Of a DNA stretch of 64,000 nucleotides, positions 47,500 through 58,839 are shown piece after piece. This DNA is from Urechis unicinctus. Taxonomy: Eukaryota > Annelida > Polychaeta > Xenopneusta > Urechidae. A model generated the notes under the pieces. It was not told the origin of the DNA. It ran no database searches and saw only the letters and a list, made by a program, of their open reading frames with translations. Position 1 is the first letter of the stretch. Each line of letters begins with the position of its first letter. Location: NCBI GenBank assembly GCA_034190875.2, contig CM067344.1, positions 74,289,178 to 74,353,177 on the forward strand, given 5' to 3'. The translations under genes were made by a program, and so were the position numbers.

Positions 47500-48405
47500 G
47501 TAAGAATGTGCAAATGGCGACTATCCCGCCCGATGGTAATTATGGCGACAGATCGGATGAAACCGACTGCTCAGGTTAGTGACGATGTTACTCGTGATTG
47601 AATGTGTCTGATGCCAGTTCATTTTGTTAAACATGTCAGCCACATAATGCTGGAACCTGTTATATGTGGGCCTGGAACAGACTTCCCTTATGGACGAGTG
47701 CAGTGTGCCAGTGGTTGATGTGATCCATCATAACTTTGTCCTATCTGCTTCCAATCTGCTTTGTTTTTCCGCCGATGTATTATATGGTGCCAATATCAAC
47801 CTAACGCAAACAATCATATCTTCAATTTCCTGTCCCTTCACAGAAATGCGAGGATGTATTCATTGCAGGGCTGTAAAAACATATCCACGTGGTTTGACTA
47901 CATTTAAGTTTACGCTGATCCACGTTTCGCGTGTGCCAATGGCCAGTGCATATCCGGTTTATGGCGCTGTGATGGTGATAATGACTGTGGTGATGGTAGT
48001 GATGAAACCAACTGTCCCGATAAATACAAAGTTCCATCAATTAACTCAAGATAGCACCTCAGCAAATAGTCTTATCAGTTATTGCCAAGAAGATACATGT
48101 TTTATCGATGGATGAATGAACAATTTTGGGAAAGAATTAAGAATCACTTGATTTATGCAGACAAGTATGTAAACAAAGAAACAGTTTTGCTAGTGTGAGG
48201 AGCCATAAGGCTTGTCTGAGCAATGTATTATCCGGACGTTTCGGATTGTGTAATCGATTACTTTTGTTTTCACCACATGAGAGAACACATTAACCGTTTC
48301 AGCGGGTGTTTTGACCATGTTCGAATGTGAATTGCATAAGCAACGTGTATATTTGCGATGGAGATAATGACTGTGGCGATGGAAGTGACGAGGCTAATTG
48401 CGGTA
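47500..48405 (+). pseudogene. decayed paralogue of the LDLa gene
   Basis: Four successive remnants align with the exons of the gene at 50.7-51.7 kb. At 47505-47580 there is a frameshifted copy of LDLa1 including its donor (GGTTAGTGACGATG versus GGTTAGTGACTATG). At 47680-47735 there is a start of LDLa2 ending in a stop after QCASG. At 47905-48025 a nearly complete module ([19 protein letters not shown]...) has lost its first Cys and its donor. At 48327-48402 [20 protein letters not shown] is followed by a donor (GGTAAG). Stops, frameshifts and missing cysteines indicate a pseudogene, although the last two modules are well preserved. Confidence 0.65.
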
Positions 48406-48427
48406 AGAATTTTCTTCATATTTCCAT

Positions 48428-48590
48428 ATGCCGTGTGTTCACTAAGTGTACATTCTCCCAAACCAACAAAGGGATCAATTGGCATGCAATATATCTCATA
48501 TAAGAAATAACCTGGAATCGCTGCTGCTTACAGAAAGGAAACTTGACCTCTTCTCTCAAAGAAATAAATAGTTGTCTTTGCATCTGTTGT
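48428..48590. repeat. segment duplicated from/to 42607-42790
   Basis: Direct repeat partner, described at 42607. It lies just 3' of the last decayed LDLa module. Confidence 0.55.
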
Positions 48591-50135
48591 CGGTTTTCAT
48601 TATATTGAAGAGAGTGCACTCTGTAATATTAAGAGTATGAACACAAACGTTAATTTGTTGTAGAGCCCGCATCAAACACGGCTGTTCAAATATAATTATT
48701 GAGGCAGCGATAACCAATTTAATGAAAACATGTTTGCTTCTTCCAATGATGAGGCGGCAGATGGTTCTTGTACAAGTCACGTTAACTTTAGATGATCTGC
48801 GTCATTGATAGTTGAGATGGTTATCGTACAAGTCACTTTAACTTGGATGAGTGATGAGAAGCTGTTTGTTGTCACAGACAATTATCAGAAAATATGGATT
48901 CAACTACAATACACTAACCAATGCTAACACAATATGACATCATTACACAGCACTGAATTTTCGAAGTAATTAATTTTAAAGGAGTTTTGGATGCTAGTAC
49001 AAGACATCGTCAGTAAAGTATAACCTCCGATGCTTTGATCAATGTTCTCCCAAGTTTTGTTGTTTGTGATCCACGTAGTTCATTGGTTTTGAGATAATTC
49101 AAAACGACTAAACGACGTTACCATAACGCATCAGTTTCATTGTCAAAAAGCTTGGCGACAGGATGCACCAAGAAAATACAAACATCGAAATTACAGAGCA
49201 GCTAATCAGCCAACGAGATTATAGAGGTGACAAATACGAGGAATGCATATTTATGCATGGATGTATACATTAAGCAAATGGGCAATGGAATACATGGAAC
49301 GTCATCTCACAGGAATCACAGCAATGAAACAATTCAATATTTGTGCAAGCGGAAATATATACCTTGCTACTGGAACTTGGAATGATTTGTGTTCGAAAGA
49401 ATAGTCTAAGTTAGTGCGGTTGATCGCTACAGCCTACACAGTCATTGTCTCCAATGTCCTACGAATAATGACATATTATGCATAGGTAAATGCGACCTTT
49501 CGTAGACCAGCCGCCAACCCTTCGTAGACATGGGTCCACGAAGGATATACCACTATGTCCACATAAAGTCAATGCTCATTTTCTTTCTCAATGTTTGACA
49601 ATATTTTGGTTTGACCAATTTGATATATCAACCCTTAGTAACGTACAAAGATAATCTTTCCTGAATAATTTCACGGCATTATGCATATTGTACCAAAATC
49701 GAACTTTAGCAACTAAGCATTCGTGGACATAACCCGAAAACCTCAATTTCTTCCCTACAAACATATACTTTGACCCAAATGGTCGAAATAATGTTTAAAC
49801 ATGAGTGTGTAAAATATGAATATTTAAAGTATCAAAAGATTTGATTGATTTGTAAATGTTATCACAGAAAACAAAATTATTTTTTATTATTCATCTATAA
49901 ACACCATTGAATTCGATCAAAAAAAACAAAAAAAGCTCATAATTATTTCCATAACAAATATTATTTTTTTTACCCGTGATGAATGACAATGATTTTTAAA
50001 ATATCGGTATACGGCAAGTATACGCAAATATATATGGGCAAGAAAGGTTAGATTTCTAGGTATGAATTTGCATCTTCACTATTCGTGGACGACCTTTAGA
50101 GGACAAAAAGTATATATTAGGAATAAAAAGTGACA
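48591..50135. other. AT-rich non-coding DNA with a reverse LDLa trace
   Basis: On the minus strand at 49417-49463 a frame reads GDNDCVGCSDQPH, resembling the end of an LDLa module with a Cys out of place. It is a weak relic. Otherwise no feature is supported. Confidence 0.35.
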
Positions 50136-50268
<133 letters not shown>

Positions 50269-50637
50269 TAGTAGGGGGAAACTGTATAAACATTAGATAT
50301 TTGCTACCCAGGGAGCTATGATAGGCGCAACTATAATGATGGTGTCGACATTACTGCTTATGAAAATTGCTCAGTGATTGTACCAAATGTAGCCTTTAGA
50401 TGGGATTTACCATAATTATCGAAACTCGTGCGACCCAGTGACCGGTCATATATGTTTATTACTTCATACAGTAACTATTGATATTGTCAGTAGCGAGTGC
50501 TAAATGCGGAATACAGCAACTTGGAAATGCCACTATGAACAAACTGTCAATCCTGGAGTAATTACGGACGAATGGCGAACAGCAATTGGACCAGGCGTTT
50601 ACAAGCAATCAGCCCCTGAAACCTTAACGTGGATGTG

Positions 50638-50645
50638 TATATAAA
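50638..50645 (+). promoter_or_regulatory. TATA box of the LDLa gene
   Basis: TATATAAA lies 52 bp upstream of the first ATG (50697). This leaves about 25-30 bp to a likely start site near 50670 and a short 5' leader. The match is exact and the position fits. Confidence 0.6.
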
Positions 50646-50696
50646 CCATGGACTTATCCCTATAGCTATTCGCCATACAACGAGAGACAATTCACG

Positions 50697-50795
50697 ATGC
50701 TTGCAGTGAAAGTGAGTCTGTTGATACTGGTGGCGTCGCTGGTTGCTGCGAAGGACAAGCGTCAATTATTGAAGGAAGCAAAGTCTCACATGAAG
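50697..50795 (+). CDS. LDLa gene exon 1: signal peptide
   Basis: 33 codons: [18 protein letters not shown], then a charged stretch (KDKRQ...). This is a classical cleavable signal peptide, probably cut after Ala-Ala. The exon ends AAG|GTAACA. It is the first ATG after the TATA box. Confidence 0.75.
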
Positions 50796-51729
50796 GTAAC
50801 ACACAATATTACTTTTTACAGGCAGCTCTTTCATTGTTCCAACTGCTGTTCGTGTTGTTAACGGGTTATAACGATCTTGAATATATGATTATTATGTATT
50901 AGAAGAGTAAGAACTTCAGCGAGATGTAACTGAAGCATATTCAGTGCAAGGTTAGGCGTGCATGTTCTGGATACTGTCACTGGCGAATATCAACATCGCT
51001 ATATTGCTGTGCTATCTTTTGTTTTAGCGTCAGTTTGGATATGGACGTAATATACCTTTGACTGTTATCGAACTTAGATATAACAACAATATACGACATA
51101 TCTATATAGTTCAATTGGATGGATAGAATATCTATCAGAAACTTCCTGAGCTGCGCTTTATTAAGAATGGTAAATGTTGGCCACATTGCAGTGAGCTGTG
51201 ACGATATGGGTTTAGCAACGTGTGCAAATGGCGGCTGTTATATTCCGACCTTCCTTTGCGATGGCGATGATGATTGCGGCGATGGGACCGATGAAACCAA
51301 TTGCTTAGGTTAGTGACTATGTTTCCAATTTGTCTTTGAATATTTCGTCGTATTGAACTAGGCCGTGACGTTACTGAAGATGAACGCAATATATTGTTTA
51401 CAGAAACAGAGTGCCCTGATGGAAGATTTCAGTGTGCCAGTGGCAGATGTATATCCGCCTCTTGGCAATGTGACGGCGACAATGACTGTGGGGATCTAAG
51501 TGATGAGCAAAACTGTGAAGAACCAGGTGGTCATAATTGTTCTCATCTCTTCAATAAAATGATCCCAACTCGTATCTTGCATAACTGCTAGCTTCATAAA
51601 CACTTGACTTTGTTGAAGCTTGCCCAGATGGACGTTTCGCCTGTGCTAATGGACGGTGCATACCTGCTGCATGGCGTTGTGATGGTGACAATGATTGCAG
51701 CGATAACAGTGATGAGGCCAGCTGTCAGG
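50697..51729 (+). CDS. secreted LDL-receptor class A repeat protein (visible exons)
   Basis: Gene with a signal-peptide exon (50697-50795) and three LDLa exons (51192-51308, 51404-51526, 51619-51729). Each LDLa exon is phase 1 at both ends, the usual symmetric arrangement. LDLa modules of about 40 residues fold around six cysteines and a calcium ion and serve as binding units. The protein is probably exported and may be a small soluble LDLa protein or the N-terminal part of a longer receptor. No stop, transmembrane or other domain exon is seen after 51729, where the donor GGTAAGC calls for more exons. The signal exon ends in phase 0, so another exon or donor must lie between 50796 and 51191. 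Confidence 0.75.
51192..51308 (+). CDS. LDLa gene exon 2: LDLa module 1
   Basis: Acceptor ATTGCAG|TG and donor TTAG|GTTAGT. It encodes [20 protein letters not shown] followed by [10 protein letters not shown], with six cysteines and the acidic calcium cluster (D..D...DE). The module is intact. Confidence 0.85.
51404..51526 (+). CDS. LDLa gene exon 3: LDLa module 2
   Basis: Acceptor TTTACAG|AA and donor CCAG|GTGGTC. It reads [20 protein letters not shown] followed by [15 protein letters not shown]. Six cysteines and the calcium-binding acidic residues are all present. Confidence 0.88.
51619..51729 (+). CDS. LDLa gene exon 4: LDLa module 3
   Basis: Acceptor TTTGTTGAAG|CT (an AAG acceptor, less usual) and donor CAGG|GTAAGC. 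It reads [20 protein letters not shown] followed by [15 protein letters not shown]. The module is intact. Confidence 0.85.
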
Positions 51730-52110
51730 GTAAGCGCATAATGAATTTGTCATGTCATTTCAATAGCATATAACCTATCCACCCTGAATTAATTAACCCG
51801 ATGACATGAAAATTAAATACGTTTGTGGTATGATAATTCAGTGCACTCATACAAGCAAATTAGAGTCGTTTGCTGTTTATACAATAGTAAGCAACTCATA
51901 TTGAAATGAACAAACTTCGAATTTATTTCAGATAAATAGTTAGCCCAAATCATCGCTACATGGAGAAATTCAAAGACAGAGAAATAAAAAGTTTTCTCCG
52001 TATCTATTGTTTGTATTATTCTAATCAAATATGAATAAAGTTATACAATATTGAAAGCAAGAGTTTGAGAATAAATTGTTTGTAGTAAAGACAAGCAAGG
52101 ATCCTATATT
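51730..52110. other. intron after LDLa module 3
   Basis: AT-rich and non-coding. At 52118-52150 one frame reads HVACDDGALAADGG, possibly the remains of a further LDLa module start that runs into the GGT repeat. Confidence 0.35.
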
Positions 52111-52149
52111 TCTACATGTTGCCTGTGATGATGGCGCTCTCGCTGCTGA

Positions 52150-52500
52150 TGGTGGTGGATATAATGGATATGGAGGTGGGGATGTGGTGGTGGGTGGTGG
52201 ATATGGTGGTGGGGTGGTGGTGGTGGTGTGGGTGGATATGGTGGTGGGATATGGTGGTAGTGGTGGTGGGCGGTGGATGTGGTGGTGGATATGGATATGG
52301 TGGTAGGGTGGTGGGTGTGATGGGTGTGGTGGTGGTGGTGTGGTTTGGTGGTGTGGTGTGGTGGTGTGTGTGTGGTGGTGGTGTGGTGGTGGGTGGTGGT
52401 GGGTGTGTGGTGGGTGGGTGGTGTGGGTGGTGTGGTGGGGTGTGGTGTGGTGTGGTGTGGTGGTGGGTGTGGTGGTGGTGTGGTGGGTGTGGTGCTTGTG
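52150..52500. repeat. GGT/GTGG microsatellite
   Basis: About 350 bp of G/T-only sequence on the plus strand, built from TGG, GTGG and GGTGT words. Long Val/Gly/Trp frames here are artefacts. It has high G-quadruplex potential. Confidence 0.95.
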
Positions 52501-52900
52501 ACACGTGATTAATATGTTGATGAAGAGAATAGCTACTACTAAGCATGTTGGGTCAGTTCATAGCTTAAAAATGTCAGAGTTTGCTTATTGAATGAACAGC
52601 ATATCTTTGATATCATTCGTAAAATTGTCGAATCTATTGCTCTTCTAGGTTGTAATCGCTTAGTATGATCACACACATATAAAGCAACCTATACAACGTT
52701 GGCTCCAATCGAACTTATCTCCAACAATCCGTTTACCGTCATGCAAAGGTGTGAACGAATCGCTCACAATTAGGTCTACATATGAGGTCAGGGTATGGAC
52801 CTCTATGAGACAAATTTTCAGCTAAGTTGTACATTATTATGATTGTGCTGATTACGTGCGTTCCTTCCTGGCATAGACAGTTATATTTAACGATTGACCA
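52501..52900. other. non-coding DNA
   Basis: No supported feature. Confidence 0.4.
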
Positions 52901-52902
52901 CT

Positions 52903-53071
<169 letters not shown>

Positions 53072-53266
53072 TACATATATACATAAATACCGCTTGGTAG
53101 TATGATGTAAATGACAACTGCCAACAAATGGGTGCAATGATCCATTTTTGTTCTTTTAGCATAATATGAATGAAGATTTTTCATTTGGGAGTATTTTCGT
53201 TTTTGCTGGTGCAAAGTTTTTTCGAGGCCATAAAAGTCGTTTTGCTATTTATGTACCTAAGAATTG

Positions 53267-53570
53267 AGTAGTATAGGTAATGATAGTGCTGGAACGGGGG
53301 CAGCTTCCTCGAAGTGGGTGATTCATTAGTGTAAGTGGGGCGATTCATTAGTCTTGCTGGGGCAGCCAGCAACCATATTTCCAACAGACTAAGTGGGGGG
53401 AGCAGCGGGGGCAGCAATGAGTCGCGGGGGCAGGGGACCACAAGTCGTAGAGCCCAGGGGCAGGATGTCATCCAACCACCATATTTCCAACAGACTAAGT
53501 TAGGGCAGCCAACGCCAGGCGGTTCCCCAGCATGTCATTTGTACCCCCTTTTAGACTAATAAAGCAGTAG
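53267..53570 (+). repeat. left terminal region of the Polinton derivative
   Basis: Terminal AGTAGTATAGGTAATG, then G-rich DNA with two AAGTGGG.GATTCATTAG motifs (53304-53352) and a duplicated ACCATATTTCCAACAGACTA (53364 and 53478). The AAGTGGG motifs recur in the same orientation at 60568-60617, although the outermost 16 bp are inverted. It ends at the polymerase start. Confidence 0.6.
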
Positions 53571-53574
53571 AGTA

Positions 53575-56446
53575 ATGACGCCCCACAACATACGCGCGAA
53601 ACAAGCTCAAGCTGACTATGCTGAAATCCACGGCACAGCCCCACCGCCCTACCCACGCTCGAAGGTCGCCCTCGCGGCACTCGAAAAGAAAAACGCCCTC
53701 GATAGGACGTACAAGGAGGTGTACGCAAGACTGAGAACCATGGTGAATCGTGACCCAGCCCCTCCGCCGACTCCATCCCCCCGAATCTTGTCTGAAGTGG
53801 CGAAAGCACCGGCCCACACCCCCGGCCCTCCTCCAGGAAACCACTCCCCCTCGTAAGGCCAGTCCCAGTTCCCCGAACAAGCCTCAGACCAGTCCCCACT
53901 CCCCGCCTCAAATTCAGGAGAACCAAGCGGGCCATCAACAACCATCCGCAAGGCTGGGTCATGAACGTCCCCAAGACTCACCCCTACGCTCCGGACCTCC
54001 TGACCTTCCAGAAAGGTGTGCAACCCCAGGTTCGTAAAGTTTTGGCTGAGGAGCTGAACAAGCTAGGTGGCCTCAAAACCCAGCTCGCAGTCAAAGTAAG
54101 TCTTTACAAGACTGACAAAGATGGTGTCACGGAGTACGCAGTGCCAGTCCTACGAACCAAGCAGCAAACGGTTCTAGGTAAAGAAGACATTGTCTCCGCG
54201 ATAGACCCGGCCGGCCCCCAAATCCAGGAGCTACTTGAGAAGTGGGTTAACCTAGGTTCTGGGTGGATGCTCGAGGTGGTAGAAACCATCTGGATCGACA
54301 TCGTGAAGTATCAACCGCTCAAAGGCGGCTCCTACCTCCCCCTACCGTCAGCCCTGGTAAACAAAAAGGCCATCATAAACGTTAAGAACCGAGACGACTT
54401 CTGCATCCTATGGTCCCTCGACGCGGCCATCCACCCAGTTGCCCAGAACCCACATCGAGCCTCAAAGTACAGCATCCAGTGGCTCAAGGATAAGGTAGAG
54501 GGCTCAGGTGTGTCCTACCCAACCCAGGTTGTCACGTCGGAAAAATCGAAACCGCTCTGGACAGAGGCCTAAACATATTTGGCTGGGATGGGAAAGCCGT
54601 CATGGTCCACCGCATTAGCAAACATCCCGGCAACTGTATAAACCTCATGCTCATCAAAAGGACGGCCTGTGCCACTACACCTGGATCAAGAACCTGAACC
54701 GCCTACTCCACGACCAAACCAAACATGTGGGCCGTAAGTTCTTCTGCGAGCGCTGCCTCCACGGGTACACAACCGAAAAGCTGCTTCTGGCCCACAAGCC
54801 CGAGTGTGCAGGCATAGGCCAGACTGCCGTGCGAGTAGACATGCCCGAGGAGGGAAAGAACATCCTAACCTTCCAGAACTGGCAAAAGCAACTTCCAGCC
54901 CCCTACGTCATATACACAGACTTCGAGGCGCTCACAGTAAAGCTCCCAGGACCAGCCCTCAATCCAGAAAAGAGCAGCAACCAGAAGACCCAGGAACACC
55001 AGGGCTGGGAAAAATATCAAATCGGTTCTCTCCAAGCCAGTCCCCAAGCGGATGACCCGAGACGACCAAAGAGTCCACAAGACCGCAACCCAATGCCACG
55101 TCTGCAGCAAACTACTCGGAACTGACCGGGTCCGTGACCATTGCCACATAACCGGCAAGTACAGAGGGCCAGCCCACAACGCCACAACGAGTCCCAAGAC
55201 AACCCCCATCCCCGTGGTCTTCCATAACCTGAGGGGCTATGACCCCCATCTCCTAATGCAGGGCATAAGCAAGGTAGAGGGGGACATCAACTGTATACCC
55301 AACGATATGGACAAGTACATATCCCTATCCCTAGGATAGCTCCGCTTCATAGACAGTGCACAGTTCCTCCTGGCCTCCCTCGACAAGCTGGTCTCAGCCA
55401 ACAGCCCAGAAGCCTTCACCGTGACAGCAGAGTATGAAGCAGACCAGACAAAGCGAGGGCTACTATTGCACAAGGGAGTCTTCCCCTACGAGTTCATAGA
55501 CAGCTGGGAAAAGTTTGATTCTCCCCTCCTGCCCATCCAAGACTTCTACAGCAACCTCTCAGAGCAGGGCATATCAGCCACAGACTACGCCCACGCGCAT
55601 AAGGTCTGGAGCAAGTTCGGTTGCAAGAACATGGGCGACTACCACGACCTCTACCTCCGGACCGACGTACTCCAGCCTAGACCAGAAGACCAGCCTAAAG
55701 CAGTACGGCCTGGACCCGGCCCACTACTACACCAGCCCAGGCCTCTCGTGGGACGCTCTACTCAAGAGCACAGGAGCAGAGCTCGAACTCCTCACCGACT
55801 ACGACAAACACCTCTTCATCGAGAAAGGTCTGCGGGGACGAATAAGCATGGTATCCAGGCGCCACGCCAAAGCAAACAATCCCTACGTAGGAGACTTTGA
55901 CCAGGACAAGCCCACAAGCTATATCCAGTACCTCGATGCCAACAACCTCTATGGCTGGGCAATGAGCCAGGCCCTACCGACTTCGAACATTGAATGGGTG
56001 GACTGGCTAGAGTCACTCTCCAGAATAGTCTGCACCACTCCGATGACACCGAGACCGGGTACATCCTTGAGGTCGACCTGGAGTATCCAGCCGAGCTTCA
56101 CGACGCCTACAACGACTGCCCCCTGGCCCCAGAGCGGCTCCTAGTCCAGAACGAGTGGCTCCCAGACTACCAGCGAACCCTTCTTGACGAGTACAGCGGC
56201 ACCGGTGTTGAGAAGCTGGTCCCGAACCTGAGGAACAAGGAGAAGTACATACTCCATTACAGGAACCTCAAACTGTATCTGACTCTGGGAATGAGGCTGA
56301 CCAAGATCCACCGCGCCCTATCCTTCACCCAAAGCCCCTGGATGGAGCACTACATCTGGAAGAACACCGAACTCCGCAAGGCCGCAACCAGTGACTTTGA
56401 GAAGGACCTCTACAAACTAATGAACAACTCCATCTTCGGTAAGACC
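53575..56446 (+). pseudogene. Polinton DNA polymerase B, left copy, frameshifted and 3'-truncated
   Basis: Relic of a family B, protein-primed-type DNA polymerase of the kind coded by Polintons. From the ATG at 53575 the product passes through at least five frame changes (near 53850, 53960, 54573, 55050 and 55670-56020) and an in-frame stop at 55337. Recognisable parts in order are an N-terminal region (PYPRSKVALAALEKKNALDR), a zinc-finger-like C..C.........H....C, exonuclease motif I around YTDFEAL, a CHVC...RDHCHITGKYRG zinc motif, exonuclease II around NLRGYDPHLL, MGDYHDLYLRTDV, motif A around YLDANNLYGWAMS, and motif B around LMNNSIFGKT. It stops there: motif C and the C-terminus are deleted and the sequence enters the neighbouring gene. 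Inactive. Confidence 0.85.
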
Positions 56447-56715
56447 ACCTTCTCACATATGCCAGCTATAGTGAGACTGGGGGTGGCCTTCCTGAGCCGA
56501 GTGGCCTTCCTAGCCTGAGGGGGTGTGGCACCACCATCTGTGACCAGGGCAGCCGGCGGACGTGGGGGCTTGGTCCGAGAAGGTTTATCTAGCATGCCTT
56601 CCTCAGTCTCAACATGAGTCGCCACCCGGGCCTTCCTGCGACTAGGTTCACCGCCCTCAAGCCTCCTTTTCTCACGAAGGCACTTGTGGTTAACCCTTTC
56701 GTATCCACAACCCAT
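56447..56715 (-). pseudogene. unknown Polinton gene, left copy, truncated
   Basis: Minus-strand copy of the gene at 58224-58742. It starts MGCGYERVNHKCLR and keeps the SLTIAGICEKV block. At 56446 it then runs into the deletion junction with polymerase B, losing the acidic/Ser-rich C-terminal third. The open frame continues a little into antisense polymerase sequence. Function unknown. Confidence 0.65.
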
Positions 56716-56818
56716 ACATAATTTTAGGTTATTTTTGATGCCCTTCTGGCACTCTCTTCCCGAGTAGAATCCAGGGACACTTTCCAGTTGCTGCCATTAT
56801 TACTGACCTTTCTTTTAT

Positions 56819-57789
56819 CTAATTGGTAATACTGCCTGGTGACAGCTTGGTATCCGGTGGCACCACAAGCAGCTCCTCTTTTACAAAGCCACGGGGCGGT
56901 CCATCCAACAGATAGTATAGTACAGGCTCACCATGTTTAGTGACAAAGCGTCCAACCCGGTAAATATTGAGTGACCACACAGGGTCAGTGGCCCGCCGCC
57001 GGTGGTCTTGCTCTGCCTTACCAGGCTGGTAGAGGTAGCGAACGCCAACATCAGAAGGAAGCTTTTGCTCTTTGATTTCCAGCGGGCGCCCTGGTACGAC
57101 TGCAGAGGGCTTTTGTACAACTCGTTTTGCCTTTATAGCATCTTTAGGTTTTTTCCCAGAAAACCGGGTCGCCTCATTATTTATCGCAGAGACTACAGCC
57201 TGCAGTCGAGAGACCCACTCAGTCGATCGTTTTCCAGTATTCCTTAACTCTACGGCGTACTGGTGTCCAAAGAGTTCAGCAAGTGTTCGGTGAAAGCATT
57301 CCACTATACCCTGGTCTCGATGGATATTCACACGGCCGCACCTGACTGATACTTCATGTTTTGCTAGCAGCTGATTCACTGCTCCCACTGAAGTAGTTTA
57401 GGCCACCCCAGTGGTCCTCGCTTGTTTATCCTTTCGAGTGCACCTGCGACCTCTTTAGCCTCCTTTGTTGCCAATGGCTCGGCCGCCTTGTAGCGCGAGG
57501 CCACATCCACCACAGTTAGAGAGTACTTGTAAGTCCGGCGCTTCACAACGTCATGAGGAAGAAATAAGAGATTGGCTTGGTGCACGTCGTTAGGGACAGG
57601 TGCATCAAACTTTGGTCTGGGAATGTGTTTGGGCACTGGCAGGTAGATTTGCCAGATAGCTTGCTTTGTTAGCCACCCCCTGGCAACTTCCTCAGAAACC
57701 CTTGCTTCCGTTGCAAGCTTCTTGATAGCTGTAATGCCTTTCCAGTAGCCCTTAGGACTATAATAGATCTTTTGCATGCGACGATCCAT
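56819..57789 (-). pseudogene. Polinton retrovirus-like integrase, left copy
   Basis: Two overlapping minus-strand frames (57789-57376 and 57388-56819). The first starts MDRRMQKIYYSPKGYWKG and includes VSEEVARGWL and the first core Asp region (DVHQANLLFLP). LTVVDVASRYKAAEPL follows. The second contains HRDQGIVECFHRTLAELFGH, with the catalytic Glu, and a basic C-terminal domain ending in PRGFVKEELLVVPPDTKL. The frame breaks at about 57380, just where the second catalytic Asp is expected. Several residues appear to be missing there, so the enzyme should be inactive. In Polintons this enzyme inserts the element DNA. Confidence 0.8.
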
Positions 57790-57837
57790 ACAAAGTTAAA
57801 GCCCGAGTCTCCAAACCTAAATAGCAAGCCTGTCTGC

Positions 57838-58051
57838 CTACCAGCCTGGTGAGGCAGAGCAAGATCACCGGTGGCGGGCCACTGACCCTGTGTGGTCACT
57901 CAATGTTTACCGGATTGGACGCTCTGTCACTTAATCTGGTGAGCCTGTACTGTACTATTTGTTGGATGGACTGCTCTGTGGCTTTGTTAAAGAGGAACTG
58001 CTTGTGGTGCCATCCGATACCCAGCTGCCACCAGATGGTATTACCAATTAA
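57838..58051 (+). pseudogene. Polinton integrase, right copy, C-terminal fragment
   Basis: The plus strand carries only the last about 70 codons (from YQPG through QDHRWRATDPVWSLNVYRIG to GITN and a stop at 58049), with a frameshift near 57930. It is the inverted partner of 57040-56819. The catalytic core is absent, because the arm begins here. Confidence 0.75.
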
Positions 58052-58223
58052 GCAAAAGACAGATAGGCAGTGCCCCTGGATATTACTCGGGAAGAGAAAC
58101 CCTTGTGACAGGCACTGTAGGTTTTACTTTTGCGCAATGCACAGGTTTAAGATTAAATAGGGGATCGTAAATCGACTTTGTGCAGAGTGTCAGAAGGGCA
58201 TAAAAAATAACATAATATTATGT

Positions 58224-58742
58224 ATGGATTGTGGATACGAAAGGGTTAACCACAAGCGCCTTCGTAAGAGGCTTGAGGGCGGTGAACCGGGTCGCAGGAA
58301 GTCCCAGGTGGCGACTCACGTTGAAACTGGTACGACTGAGGAAAGTGTGCTAGATAAACCTTCTCGAGCTAGGAAGACAAAGCCCCCACGTCCGCCGGCT
58401 GTCCCAGGAGGAGATGGTGGTGCCGCTCCCACACCCAAGCCCCCTCAGGCTAGGAAGACCAATCCCTCACCCTCTGTACCCTCTCGGCTCAGGAAGGCCA
58501 CCCCCAGTCTCACTATAGCCGGCATATGTGAGAAGGTGGATGACCTCTTGATCGCGGAGGGGGCAGAGGGTGAGAGAGGGGTGTCCAGCAGTGATGTGGG
58601 GTTGGATGTGGGAGAGGTGTCCAGCAGTGATGCGGGAAGTTCACCATCAGGAATCAGTGGCTGGTCAGAGGTGCAAGGCGTGTATACACCCACGGTTGAA
58701 TATGATACACCCCTTCTGCCGGCGGTCTACTCCGTGTGGTAG
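58224..58742 (+). CDS. unknown Polinton-associated protein, right copy
   Basis: 172 codons, intact from the ATG at 58224 to the stop after YSVW. It has a basic N-terminus (YERVNHKRLRKRLEGG), a Pro/Lys/Ala-rich middle, a short conserved block SLTIAGICEKVDDLLIAEGA, and an acidic Ser-rich tail (GVSSSDVG repeated). It is the only undamaged frame in the element and has a truncated partner at 56447-56715. It lies between integrase and polymerase, as in the left arm. No family is recognised. A DNA-binding or virion accessory role is possible but unproven. Confidence 0.5.
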   Translation: MDCGYERVNHKRLRKRLEGGEPGRRKSQVATHVETGTTEESVLDKPSRARKTKPPRPPAVPGGDGGAAPTPKPPQARKTNPSPSVPSRLRKATPSLTIAGICEKVDDLLIAEGAEGERGVSSSDVGLDVGEVSSSDAGSSPSGISGWSEVQGVYTPTVEYDTPLLPAVYSVW

Positions 58743-58839
58743 GCCTGGGTATGCCCGTAGGCCAGGGTGTGTACACCACCCGTAGCTATCCATCGCTTTG
58801 TATCAAACGATAGAGACACCTTATTAACGTGCAGCCCAT

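Noticed and set aside
47666-48115. 149-codon plus-strand frame
   Set aside because: Reads the decayed LDLa modules out of frame. The true module frame is a different one and contains stops.
53575-56446. Host DNA polymerase gene
   Set aside because: The motif set (GKYRG zinc motif, DANNLYGWAMS, linked integrase and inverted ends) is that of Polinton polymerase B, and no introns are seen.
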